A DNA stretch of 5,483 bases, taken from Actinomycetes bacterium. GTDB lineage: Bacteria > Actinomycetota > Actinomycetes > Actinomycetales > Cellulomonadaceae. The first letter of the stretch is position 1, and each line of letters begins with the position of its first letter. Shown in pieces: positions 1 through 5,483 of this stretch. The DNA lies in the NCBI GenBank assembly GCA_023390875.1, contig JAEWCA010000039.1:1-5483 (forward strand), written 5' to 3'. The notes under the pieces were generated by a model that saw nothing but the letters and a program-made list of their open reading frames with translations, was not told the origin of the DNA and searched no databases. Both the position numbers and the translations under genes were made by a program.

Positions 1-3
1 GCG

Positions 4-1635
4 TCACCTCGACCCCGGGTCCGGCTCGTCGGACCGCCCGGCGCCGGCGGGGACCGGCAGCGGCGTCGGGTCGCACGCGTCGCCCACACCGTCGCCGTCG
101 GCGTCCTCCTGCCCGGCGTCCGCGACGTCGGGGCACACGTCCGCGTCGCGCGGCACCGGGTCGCCGTCGTCCGTCACGACGACCGCGGTCGACACGGTGG
201 CCGTGCGTCCGGCCGTGTCCGTGACCTGCAGCGTCATCGACCCGTCGAACCTCGCCGTCCAGGCGTGCCGGACGACCGGCGCGGTCGTCGTGAGGTCGGG
301 CGTGCCGTCGCCGTCGAAGTCCCACGCGTAGCTCGTCACCGCGCCGCGCGCGGCGAACGACCCCCGGGCGTCGAGCGTGAGCGACGCACCGATCACCCCG
401 GCGTACGGCCCGTCGAGCCAGGCGTAGGGGGCGGCCGGTCGGCCGTCCCGAAGGCCCCGACCGGACGCGGCCTCGAGCCCCCGCGCGTCGGCCCGTGCGC
501 GCGCCTGCGCCGCGACCGCCGCACCGGGCGTCCGACCGGGCACGTCGAGGACCTGCAGCAGCACCGACGCCTCGAGGTGCCCGCGCTCGGTGGGGTGGTA
601 CCACTCGACGACCACCGGTGAGTCGAGCTCGTGGATCCACCGGTCCGGGTTCTCGCTGACCGCGGACGGGTCGGGCTCGTGCCCGGCGAACCGCGCCTTC
701 GTCGTGTCGACGAACAGCACGCCCGCTCCCCCGCCGGTCGCGTTCGCACGCTGCACGGCCGCCCGCGCGAGGGCATCGCCCTCGTCGCCCAGCTGTCGGA
801 CGCCCGCGCCGACGTCGTACCGGTCTCCGCCGACGAACGGCACGAGGTCGACGAGGCTGCGCAGCACGAAGCTCGGCCTGCTCGACAGGTACGGGTACGA
901 CAGGACGACGACGGTCGCGTCGGGCCGCATGCGGGCGCGCAGCGCGACGAGCACGCGCGTGAGGTCGTCCTGCAGCCGCTGCTCGCCGGCCTGCGCCTCG
1001 GTGATCCGCTGCCGGCACCCCGCGGGCGAGCGCAGAGCGGGCACGAAGCACTGCGCGACGATGAGCGGGAAGCCGAGGTCGTTGCCGCCGAGCGTGAGCA
1101 TCACGACGTCGGTGTCCGGCCCGACGGCGTCGATCTGCGGGGCGAGCCAGCGGTCGCACGTCACGGCGAACGACACCCACGGGACGTACCAGGCGACCGA
1201 GTAGGTGAAGTACTCGTCGCCGGGGTACCGCGTCCCGCAGGTGTCGGCGGCCTGTGCCGCGGCGAGCGCCGCCTCGGCCGATCCTGCGGACGCCCCGACC
1301 GCCGTGGCGTCGACGACCTTCGAGTCGAGGTGCCGGGGCGCCGTGACGTCGGACGTCACGGCGTTGTTGCACGCCCGCGTCAGGAGCGTCACGTGGTCGC
1401 CCTGGTCGGACCGCCAGCGCGCGTAGTCCGCAGCCCAGCTGCGGTGCGACCGGTAGCAGCCGGCCGGGCCGTGGTAGTCACCGGCACCGTTGCCGGCCGA
1501 GTAGGAGTCGCCGAGCTGCACGACCGTGACCACGTCACCGGCCGCGGCCGCCGCGGCACCGGGGACCACCGCCAGGCAGGCACCGGCCGTGAGCAACGAG
1601 AGGAGGGCGGCAGCGAGCCGCGTACGCACCGTCAT
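4..1635 (-). CDS. Secreted SGNH/GDSL esterase or lipase with PKD and thrombospondin type 3 modules
   Basis: Predicted exported hydrolase of 543 residues, probably cleaving carboxylic esters; the substrate is unknown. The N-terminus has Arg4 and Arg6, a hydrophobic core and an Ala-rich stretch before GD, so signal peptidase cleavage is likely near residues 30-33. Block I is GDSYSAGNGAG with catalytic Ser44. Block III is LTLGGNDLGF with GGND at 183-186. Block V is WYHPTERGH with His347, and Glu344 sits where DxxH enzymes have Asp. Block II reads ACNNAVTSDV near 88-97, with Asn where the oxyanion Gly is expected. Six catalytic-domain Cys (60, 89, 133, 160, 196, 207) would allow three disulfides, as in Streptomyces-type lipases. 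A PKD domain with YAWDFDGDGTPD follows at about 405-488, then a thrombospondin type 3 repeat at about 498-522 with Cys501, DADGDGVGDACD and Cys521. There is no sorting signal or C-terminal anchor. I chose ATG at 1635 because it starts the signal peptide and has GAAGG 10 nt upstream; an in-frame GTG at 1674 would add an Arg-rich 13-residue extension. The family is certain, the substrate is not. Confidence 0.93.
   Translation of the reverse strand: MTVRTRLAAALLSLLTAGACLAVVPGAAAAAAGDVVTVVQLGDSYSAGNGAGDYHGPAGCYRSHRSWAADYARWRSDQGDHVTLLTRACNNAVTSDVTAPRHLDSKVVDATAVGASAGSAEAALAAAQAADTCGTRYPGDEYFTYSVAWYVPWVSFAVTCDRWLAPQIDAVGPDTDVVMLTLGGNDLGFPLIVAQCFVPALRSPAGCRQRITEAQAGEQRLQDDLTRVLVALRARMRPDATVVVLSYPYLSSRPSFVLRSLVDLVPFVGGDRYDVGAGVRQLGDEGDALARAAVQRANATGGGAGVLFVDTTKARFAGHEPDPSAVSENPDRWIHELDSPVVVEWYHPTERGHLEASVLLQVLDVPGRTPGAAVAAQARARADARGLEAASGRGLRDGRPAAPYAWLDGPYAGVIGASLTLDARGSFAARGAVTSYAWDFDGDGTPDLTTTAPVVRHAWTARFDGSMTLQVTDTAGRTATVSTAVVVTDDGDPVPRDADVCPDVADAGQEDADGDGVGDACDPTPLPVPAGAGRSDEPDPGSR
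1339..1363. repeat. 25-bp palindrome inside the esterase gene
   Basis: Two perfect 12-bp arms (CGCCGTGACGTC and GACGTCACGGCG) flank a single central G. The element lies inside the coding sequence and encodes the AVTSDVTA stretch of esterase block II. The repeated Val-Thr and Ser-Asp-Val-Thr codons may explain part of the symmetry. It could also form an mRNA hairpin or bind a dimeric regulator. The symmetry is seen directly; any function is unproven. Confidence 0.6.
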
Positions 1636-1824
1636 GAGGAAGAGCCCTTCGCATCGCCGTCGATGTCCGGGCACCTGGGCATCGGCGTCCCACGGTGGCG
1701 CGCGTCGTTGCGCGTGGACCGGTGGTGGCGTCGGGCCAGATGGAGCCGGAGGAGCTGGCGATGGCAGGGATCTCGCCGGAGGGGCCGCGCGTCTGGTGCG
1801 GACGCGGACCCGTCGTCTGGTCGT

Positions 1825-1847
1825 CGCGCCACAGTAGCGGCGGCGCG
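1825..1847. terminator. Weak stem-loop after the permease remnant
   Basis: CGCGCC at 1825-1830 pairs with GGCGCG at 1842-1847 around an 11-nt loop, just past the stop codon of the permease remnant and upstream of the esterase gene. The stem is short and no T-run follows on the minus strand, so this could be chance in GC-rich DNA. The rest of the 222-bp gap (1636-1857) shows no gene, RNA or promoter that I can support; it presumably carries the esterase promoter. Confidence 0.22.
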
Positions 1848-1857
1848 GTGGGCCCGC

Positions 1858-2346
1858 CTAGATGCGCCCTCCCGCGGTCGACTCCCCCGCGACGCGCTGG
1901 CTCAGGTAGATCGGCACGACGGAGATCAGCACGAGCACGGCCGCGACCACGTTGACGGTCGGCGCCTGGTTGGGCCGCTGCAGGTTCTGGAAGATCCAGA
2001 TCGGCAGCGTCGTGACGCCCGGCGGCGCGGTGAAGAGGGTCACGACGATCTCGTCGAACGAGAGACCGAACGCGAGCAGCGCACCGGCGAGCATCGCGCC
2101 GCGCAGCAGCGGGAACGTGACGAGCCGGAACGTCGTGAACCCGTCCGCGCCGAGGTCCATCGACGCCTCCTCGGGCGCCACGCCGGTCCGCCGCAGCCGT
2201 GCGACCGCGTTGTTGTAGACGATGACGACGCCGAACGTCGCGTGCGCGATCGCGACGGTCCAGATGGACAGCTCGAGGCCGAGGAACGTGCGGAACCCGG
2301 TGCGGAACGCGAGCGCGGTGACGATGCCGGGCACGGCGAGCGACAT
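1858..2346 (-). pseudogene. ABC-transporter permease remnant, PotC/YdcV type, 5' end missing
   Basis: The 162 residues match the C-terminal part of an inner-membrane permease of the polyamine-type (PotC/YdcV, BPD_transp_1) ABC importers. It begins at SLAVPGIVTALAF, equivalent to the middle membrane segments of the family. The ATPase-contacting EAA loop is intact: PEEASMDLGADGF, with Glu60, Ala61 and Gly66, continuing to FPLL near 78-81. Next comes the typical GALLAFGLSFDEIVVTLFT and a last membrane segment at about 131-147. Family members usually have about 260-280 residues with six membrane spans, so roughly the first 100 residues are absent. Upstream of ATG 2346 the frame meets a TGA at 2355-2353, and there is no usable ribosome binding site, only AGGT touching the ATG. 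No ATPase, partner permease or binding protein is present, and the PD40 gene starts 115 bp away in the other direction. I infer a deletion or rearrangement remnant that makes no functional transporter. The 3' half shows no stops or frameshifts, so the loss may be recent. Confidence 0.82.
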
Positions 2347-2461
2347 ACCTGGTCAAGCAGGGCGTCGAGGAGGCCCGTCTGACCCGGGCCAGGCGGCGCA
2401 CGACCCCGAACCGCCGGGCACGGGGTCAGGTCGTCGCGCACTCCGACGCAGGAGGTCAGCG
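2347..2461 (+). promoter_or_regulatory. Leader between the permease remnant and the PD40 gene
   Basis: This 115-bp stretch must hold the PD40 gene promoter unless transcription enters from further left. I see no clear -35/-10 pair. It contains a 7-bp inverted repeat, GACCCCG (2402-2408) and CGGGGTC (2421-2427), around a 12-nt loop, about 22 nt before the ribosome binding site. An overlapping alternative pairing joins GCGCACGACC (2396-2405) with GGTCGTCGCGC (2429-2439), with one bulged base. Both may be chance in such GC-rich DNA. Confidence 0.3.
2450..2456 (+). promoter_or_regulatory. Strong ribosome binding site of the PD40 gene
   Basis: AGGAGGT lies 5 nt before ATG 2462. It fixes this start even though the frame is open upstream as far as an ATG at 2222, where the opposite strand encodes the permease remnant. 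Confidence 0.88.
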
Positions 2462-3436
2462 ATGCATCGTCGATGGGCACTCGTGGCGGCAGCAGCCCTG
2501 GTGGTCGTCACCCTCTCGCCGCCGGGAGCGGCATCGGCCCACGGCAGGCCGTGCGCCGCGGGCGCCGGGCTGGTCTGGCAGCACAGCTCCGACGTCGTCG
2601 AGCTCATGACCATGGGGTGCGACGGTGTCGCGCACCAGATCACGCACACGACGGGCGGCCCGGGCAGCGGGTCGGAGGTGCCGCGCTGGGGCGACGACCG
2701 GCTCGTCTACTTCGACAGCGACAGGGCGGGGCAGGTGCACCTGTTCCGGATGCCCGCCGAGGACGGTGCACCCGCCGAGCAGCTCACGCTCACGGACGGG
2801 TTCGAGCTCACCGCGGCACCGACGCCTGACGGGCGGCAGGTCGTGTTCGAGCACGCCCCGGCGGACTTCAGCTCCGACGGGCTGTTCGTCATGCCCGACC
2901 GAGCCGGGGTCGGCGAGCCGGAGTTCCGGCAGCTGACCGCGAACCCGGCGGTCGCCGCCGGCGGCATCGACACGACCCCCGACGTCTCGCCGGACGGCCG
3001 GACGATCGTGTTCGTGCGCGTCGTCGACGGCAGCTTCGGTGCCGACCACCGGTCGGCGGTCTTCACCGTCCGGATGGACGGGTCGCACCTGCGTCAGCTC
3101 ACGCCGTACGAGCTCGACGCGCTCGGGCCGCGCTGGTCGCCCGACGGGAAGTGGATCGCGTTCAGCAGCCACGGCGACTCGTTCTCCGACACGGTCAGCG
3201 CCGACCTGTACGTGATGGACAAGAACGGGCGCCGTCTGAACCAGGTCACGCACGAGCCGGCGGGGAGCCACTCGTTCGGGCCTGCGTGGTCGCCGGACGG
3301 TGGGCGCCTCGTCTACACGCACGTCGGTCCCGAGGTGCCGGCGACGCAGCTCGTGGTACGCCGCCTCGACCGGCCGGGCACGACCGTCGTGTACCAGGGC
3401 ACGTCCGGGGTCGAGCAGAACCCGGACTGGCGCTGA
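2462..3436 (+). CDS. Secreted PD40/TolB-like beta-propeller protein
   Basis: This 324-residue protein has a clear signal peptide: MHRRW, a hydrophobic core, and ASA at 24-26 before His27. It is therefore probably released or held at the outer surface. The mature part is almost entirely WD40-like PD40 repeats of the TolB type. Blade cores lie at about 72-97 (degenerate, RWGDDRLVYFDSD), 119-144 (TPDGRQVVFEH), 173-204 (VSPDGRTIVFVR), 222-252 (RWSPDGKWIAFSS) and 273-303 (AWSPDGGRLVYTH). The N-terminal GLVWQHSS...ELMTM strands (36-51) and the C-terminal QNPDWR (319-324) look like the two parts of a shared blade, giving a closed six-bladed propeller. Cys31 and Cys53 are the only Cys residues and could pair. 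No enzymatic domain is attached, unlike prolyl oligopeptidase-type peptidases that carry similar propellers. TolB belongs to the Tol-Pal outer-membrane system; no tol or pal genes are here and the host appears Gram-positive, so a Tol role is unlikely. A binding role for protein or glycan is inference. Confidence 0.9.
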   Translation: MHRRWALVAAAALVVVTLSPPGAASAHGRPCAAGAGLVWQHSSDVVELMTMGCDGVAHQITHTTGGPGSGSEVPRWGDDRLVYFDSDRAGQVHLFRMPAEDGAPAEQLTLTDGFELTAAPTPDGRQVVFEHAPADFSSDGLFVMPDRAGVGEPEFRQLTANPAVAAGGIDTTPDVSPDGRTIVFVRVVDGSFGADHRSAVFTVRMDGSHLRQLTPYELDALGPRWSPDGKWIAFSSHGDSFSDTVSADLYVMDKNGRRLNQVTHEPAGSHSFGPAWSPDGGRLVYTHVGPEVPATQLVVRRLDRPGTTVVYQGTSGVEQNPDWR

Positions 3437-3451
3437 CGGGCACCGGCTCGG

Positions 3452-3487
3452 GGAGGGCTGCGCCGACGCGTGCCGGCGCAGCCCTCC
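3452..3487. terminator. Bidirectional terminator stem-loop between convergent genes
   Basis: A perfect 14-bp inverted repeat, GGAGGGCTGCGCCG (3452-3465) and CGGCGCAGCCCTCC (3474-3487), encloses an 8-nt loop. It begins 15 nt after the PD40 stop codon and ends 14 nt before the stop codon of the convergent 158-residue gene, so it can serve both strands. There is no T-run on either side, which is common for actinobacterial terminators. Confidence 0.85.
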
Positions 3488-3501
3488 GGGGTCGGCGGGT
3501 C

Positions 3502-3978
3502 CTAGGACGCCACGACCGTGTGCCGGTAGACGTCGTTCGCGTCCGGGTCGGCCTCGGTGTGGTTGTTGAACACGTGGTCCCACGAGGACGACCAGCCGGC
3601 GATCGAGACGCGCACGAGGTCGGTCGCGGTGCTCGACACGCGGGTCGGCTTGAACCAGATCGGGCCGCTGCTCCAGGTGACCGGGCTGTCGGCCTGGTGC
3701 GCGTTGAGGCTCGGGAAGAAGCCCACGCTCGTCGTCAGCGAGCTCGCGTACTGCGCCGCGGCACCGTTGCCCTTGACCAGGGTGCCGTTGAGCCCCTCCA
3801 CGAGGAACGTCACGTCGGTCATGGTCAGCATCCCGCGGTTGGCGGCCTGGAAGCGGAACGCGACGTCCTCCTCGTCGTTGATCGCCACGCCGTCCCAGTC
3901 GACGTCCGTGATCTCGATGGTCACGTACGTGCTGGGGTAGTTCTTGATGTCCTCGTAGACGTCGTCCAGAGCGGTCAT
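3502..3978 (-). CDS. Uncharacterised 158-residue beta-rich protein
   Basis: I do not recognise this protein. It has no signal peptide, no membrane segment and no Cys, and its N-terminus is acidic (MTALDDVYEDI), so it is probably soluble and cytoplasmic unless exported by a non-classical route. The chain alternates hydrophobic and polar residues as in beta strands: TYVTIEITDVDWDG (17-30), VAFRFQAANRG (39-49), LTMTDVTFLVEGLNG (51-65), WSSGPIWFK (102-110) and TDLVRVSIAGWSSSWDHVF (119-137). The FRFQAANRG...TDVTFLVEGLNG pattern resembles the strand-NxG-strand motif of immunoglobulin-like or CARDB beta-sandwiches, but that is only a fold suggestion. It is rich in Trp and other aromatics, as some ligand-binding surfaces are. 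Start ATG 3978 is supported by GAAAGG at 3991-3986, 7 nt upstream. It converges on the PD40 gene across a shared terminator and follows the acyltransferase gene on the same strand, separated by a hairpin, so it is probably transcribed on its own. Confidence 0.85.
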   Translation of the reverse strand: MTALDDVYEDIKNYPSTYVTIEITDVDWDGVAINDEEDVAFRFQAANRGMLTMTDVTFLVEGLNGTLVKGNGAAAQYASSLTTSVGFFPSLNAHQADSPVTWSSGPIWFKPTRVSSTATDLVRVSIAGWSSSWDHVFNNHTEADPDANDVYRHTVVAS

Positions 3979-3998
3979 CGTCGTGCCTTTCGTCGGGT

Positions 3999-4017
3999 CA
4001 GGTCGCCGGTCGACCTG
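3999..4017. promoter_or_regulatory. Operator-like inverted repeat upstream of the 158-residue gene
   Basis: CAGGTCG (3999-4005) and CGACCTG (4011-4017) are perfect 7-bp arms around a 5-nt spacer. The element lies 20 nt upstream of ATG 3978, just outside its ribosome binding site. The size and position suit a dimeric repressor site or a small leader hairpin. No recognisable -35/-10 was found beside it, so the function is inferred. Confidence 0.4.
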
Positions 4018-4037
4018 TCACCGAGAGACGAGGACCT

Positions 4038-4079
4038 GGGGGTCGGCCCTGATCGGTGGGGAAACCCCAGCCGACCCCC
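4038..4079 (-). terminator. Compound stem-loop after the acyltransferase gene
   Basis: Outer arms GGGGGTCGGC (4038-4047) and GCCGACCCCC (4070-4079) form 10 bp. Inside them TGGGG (4057-4061) and CCCCA (4065-4069) form a second stem with an AAA loop, leaving nine unpaired bases (4048-4056) on one side. It starts 6 nt after the acyltransferase stop codon, the right place for a terminator. No T-run follows on the minus strand. It also lies in the region upstream of the 158-residue gene, so a role in that gene's leader is a less likely alternative. Confidence 0.75.
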
Positions 4080-4085
4080 TCGACC

Positions 4086-5453
4086 TCAGGCGGTGGGCCG
4101 CCGCGGCCACCCGACGAGCAGCGCGAGCCCGGCCGCGATCAGCAGCAGCTCCCCCACCGGGATCCCGCGGACGTCCGGCAGCACGCCGTCCGGGCCGCCG
4201 ACGCCGAGCCCGGCGAGCCCGGCGAGACTCAGCACGACCCCCACGACGGTCGTCAGCGGCGACTGGTCGGCCCGAGGGGCGGACGACCGCGGCCGTTCCC
4301 ACCGCCCGACGACGGCGACGATCGCCACGAGCAACGTCGCGAGGATCACCAGCCACGGCACGCGCCACGCCCACCAGGCACCCGAGCCGACGTCGTGCTG
4401 GGGCAGCACGCCGCCCGCGACGAGCGTCGTGCCGACGATCACGACCGGCACCATGTGCCACAGGAAGACGGTCAGCACGACCGCGTTGACGGCCACGACC
4501 GCGACCCACACGCGGGACCGGCGCAGCCACCGGTCGGCGGCCGGGCGGAGCAGCAGGACGACACCCGTCTGGGCCGCGGCGAGCGCCAGCAGCGCGAGGG
4601 TCGGCGGGGCGGTGTTGGCGAGCGCAGGCGGTGCCGCGGCACCGACCATCGTGACGGCGTACGGTCCCCACCCGGTGAGCACGACGAGCATCGTCAGCCC
4701 GCCGCCGGCCAGCGCCCACGCCACCCCTCGGACCCGGGTCAGGGCACCGCGCTGCCAGGCCACGCCGACCTGGTGGATCGCGACCCACGCCGCGACGTAG
4801 TTCGCCGCCGCGGCGCCGGGAGACCCTGTGAGAACGCGGGCGAGGTCACCGACCGCGACGACGGCGGCCAGCGCCGGCACGCACCACAGCCCCCACCGGC
4901 GGTCGGCCGCGAGCAGCGCGGGCGCGATGCTCACCACCACCAGGTACACGACGAGGAACCACAGCGACATCGCGGCGGCCCACACCGCCGTGCGCGCGAC
5001 GACCGGGTCCGCACCGAGCGCGACCGCGACCGCGTACCCCGCCACGAGCACCGCGAGGAACGCGGCCGTCGGCCGGAGCAGCCGCAGCGCGCGTCCACGG
5101 ACCCATCCGGCCGCCGTCTCACCACGCCGCCCGCGGGTGGCCCACGACGCGGCGTTCGCGTACCCGCCGACGAGGAACACGACCGGCATGACCTGCACGA
5201 GCCACGTCAACGGGTGTGCCCACGTGAGGACCGCGAGGGCGTTCACCCAGCCCAGGCGCCCGTCGTCGACCGTGACCGCGGCGACGACCCAGTGCCCGAG
5301 CACGACCACGACGATCGCCACGGCGCGGAGCAGGTCGACGTACCGGTCGCGGTGCGCAGGGGTGGCCGCCGCGGCGTCGGCGACGCGCGTCCGCAGCCCG
5401 ACCGAGCGGGACGGCCCGCCGTCGGGTTGCTCGTCGCCGCGCCTGTCAGGCAC
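4086..5453 (-). CDS. Acyltransferase-3 family integral membrane protein
   Basis: This 455-residue multi-spanning membrane protein belongs to the acyltransferase-3 family (Acyl_transf_3), whose members move acetyl or other acyl groups onto cell-surface sugars, lipids or secreted products. The donor and acceptor cannot be told from the sequence. After a polar tail of about 35 residues comes the family signature RDRYVDLLRAVAIVVVVLGHW (35-55) with the conserved His54. Next are MPVVFLVGGYANAASW (89-104), an Arg-rich cytoplasmic loop with RGRALRLLRP (119-128), LWFLVVYL (164-171) and VFLWHMVPVVI (329-339), all typical of the family. I count roughly 10-12 hydrophobic spans. The last two (about 401-418 and 434-449) follow a charged linker at 384-399 and look like an extra C-terminal hairpin beyond the usual core. 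There is no SGNH domain fused to it. The start is GTG 5453; only there does a strong ribosome binding site fit. The next gene upstream is beyond the window, so operon membership on that side is unknown. Confidence 0.93.
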   Translation of the reverse strand: MPDRRGDEQPDGGPSRSVGLRTRVADAAAATPAHRDRYVDLLRAVAIVVVVLGHWVVAAVTVDDGRLGWVNALAVLTWAHPLTWLVQVMPVVFLVGGYANAASWATRGRRGETAAGWVRGRALRLLRPTAAFLAVLVAGYAVAVALGADPVVARTAVWAAAMSLWFLVVYLVVVSIAPALLAADRRWGLWCVPALAAVVAVGDLARVLTGSPGAAAANYVAAWVAIHQVGVAWQRGALTRVRGVAWALAGGGLTMLVVLTGWGPYAVTMVGAAAPPALANTAPPTLALLALAAAQTGVVLLLRPAADRWLRRSRVWVAVVAVNAVVLTVFLWHMVPVVIVGTTLVAGGVLPQHDVGSGAWWAWRVPWLVILATLLVAIVAVVGRWERPRSSAPRADQSPLTTVVGVVLSLAGLAGLGVGGPDGVLPDVRGIPVGELLLIAAGLALLVGWPRRPTA

Positions 5454-5457
5454 CCGG

Positions 5458-5463
5458 ACCTCC
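5458..5463 (-). promoter_or_regulatory. Ribosome binding site that fixes the GTG start of the acyltransferase gene
   Basis: GGAGGT on the minus strand (5463 to 5458) lies 4 nt before GTG 5453. It decides for this non-ATG start. The remaining 20 bases to the window end show no other feature. Confidence 0.8.
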
Positions 5464-5483
5464 CGACCCGGCCGCCGAGCCTC

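Noticed and set aside
14..46. Lipoprotein signal in the esterase leader, from a Cys in the hydrophobic region (positions here are residues counted from the upstream GTG 1674)
   Set aside because: The residues before this Cys (TAGAC) do not fit a lipobox, and a normal signal peptidase I site after the Ala run fits better.
1632..1832. 66-codon minus-strand frame whose stop overlaps the esterase start as ATGA
   Set aside because: The ATGA overlap hinted at a coupled leader gene, but the GTG start has no ribosome binding site and the peptide is Arg/His-rich without any recognisable feature.
1831..1836. TACTGT on the minus strand as a -10 box for the esterase gene
   Set aside because: There is no acceptable -35 element at the right distance, and it would give a 5' leader of nearly 200 nt; one hexamer is too little evidence.
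631..2382. 583-codon plus-strand open frame opposite the esterase and permease genes
   Set aside because: It is rich in Arg, Asp and Glu with no domain pattern and runs across two genes and a gap on the other strand. This is the usual artefact of high-GC codon bias.
2346..2460. Possible C-terminal fragment of another gene on the plus strand (LVKQGVEEARLTRARRR) at the permease junction
   Set aside because: It looks protein-like for about 17 residues, but the frame runs on without a stop into the PD40 gene and matches no family I know.
2456..3583. 375-codon minus-strand open frame opposite the PD40 gene
   Set aside because: It is antisense to a gene with a signal peptide, PD40 repeats and a strong ribosome binding site; its translation is Arg-rich and patternless and crosses the terminator.
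3151..4800. 549-codon plus-strand open frame
   Set aside because: It overlaps the PD40 gene in another frame, then runs antisense to two well-supported genes and through two hairpins, with low-complexity Arg/Thr/Ser-rich sequence.

Overview
The base composition is very GC-rich and codon third positions are strongly G/C-biased, with Gram-positive style ribosome binding sites. This points to a high-GC actinobacterium. A Cellulomonas-like member of Micrococcales would fit, but that placement is inference from style and gene content, not from a marker gene.

Layout from left to right: (1) a complete minus-strand gene for a secreted SGNH/GDSL esterase or lipase with a C-terminal PKD domain and a thrombospondin type 3 calcium-binding repeat (4-1635); (2) a 222-bp gap; (3) the 3' half of an ABC-transporter permease of the PotC/YdcV type on the minus strand, cut off at about 2346 and so a gene remnant; (4) a plus-strand gene for a secreted PD40/TolB-like beta-propeller protein (2462-3436), started by a strong AGGAGGT site; (5) a perfect 14-bp stem-loop, probably a terminator shared by the two convergent genes around it; (6) a minus-strand gene for a 158-residue cytoplasmic-looking, beta-rich protein of unknown function (3502-3978); (7) a 107-bp gap with an operator-like inverted repeat and a compound terminator-like hairpin; (8) a minus-strand GTG-started gene for a multi-spanning acyltransferase-3 family membrane protein (4086-5453).

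No clear operon links these genes. Each has its own ribosome binding site and the stem-loops separate them. Two of the four intact products are predicted to be exported and one is an integral membrane enzyme, so the theme is cell-surface and extracellular work, but I see no evidence for one joint pathway. There are no RNA genes, CRISPR arrays, transposases or phage genes.

The points most worth a second look are the truncated permease junction, a 25-bp palindrome inside the esterase gene exactly at its block II region, the unusual block II and ExxH residues of that esterase, and the unidentified 158-residue protein. I found no convincing new multi-gene system.
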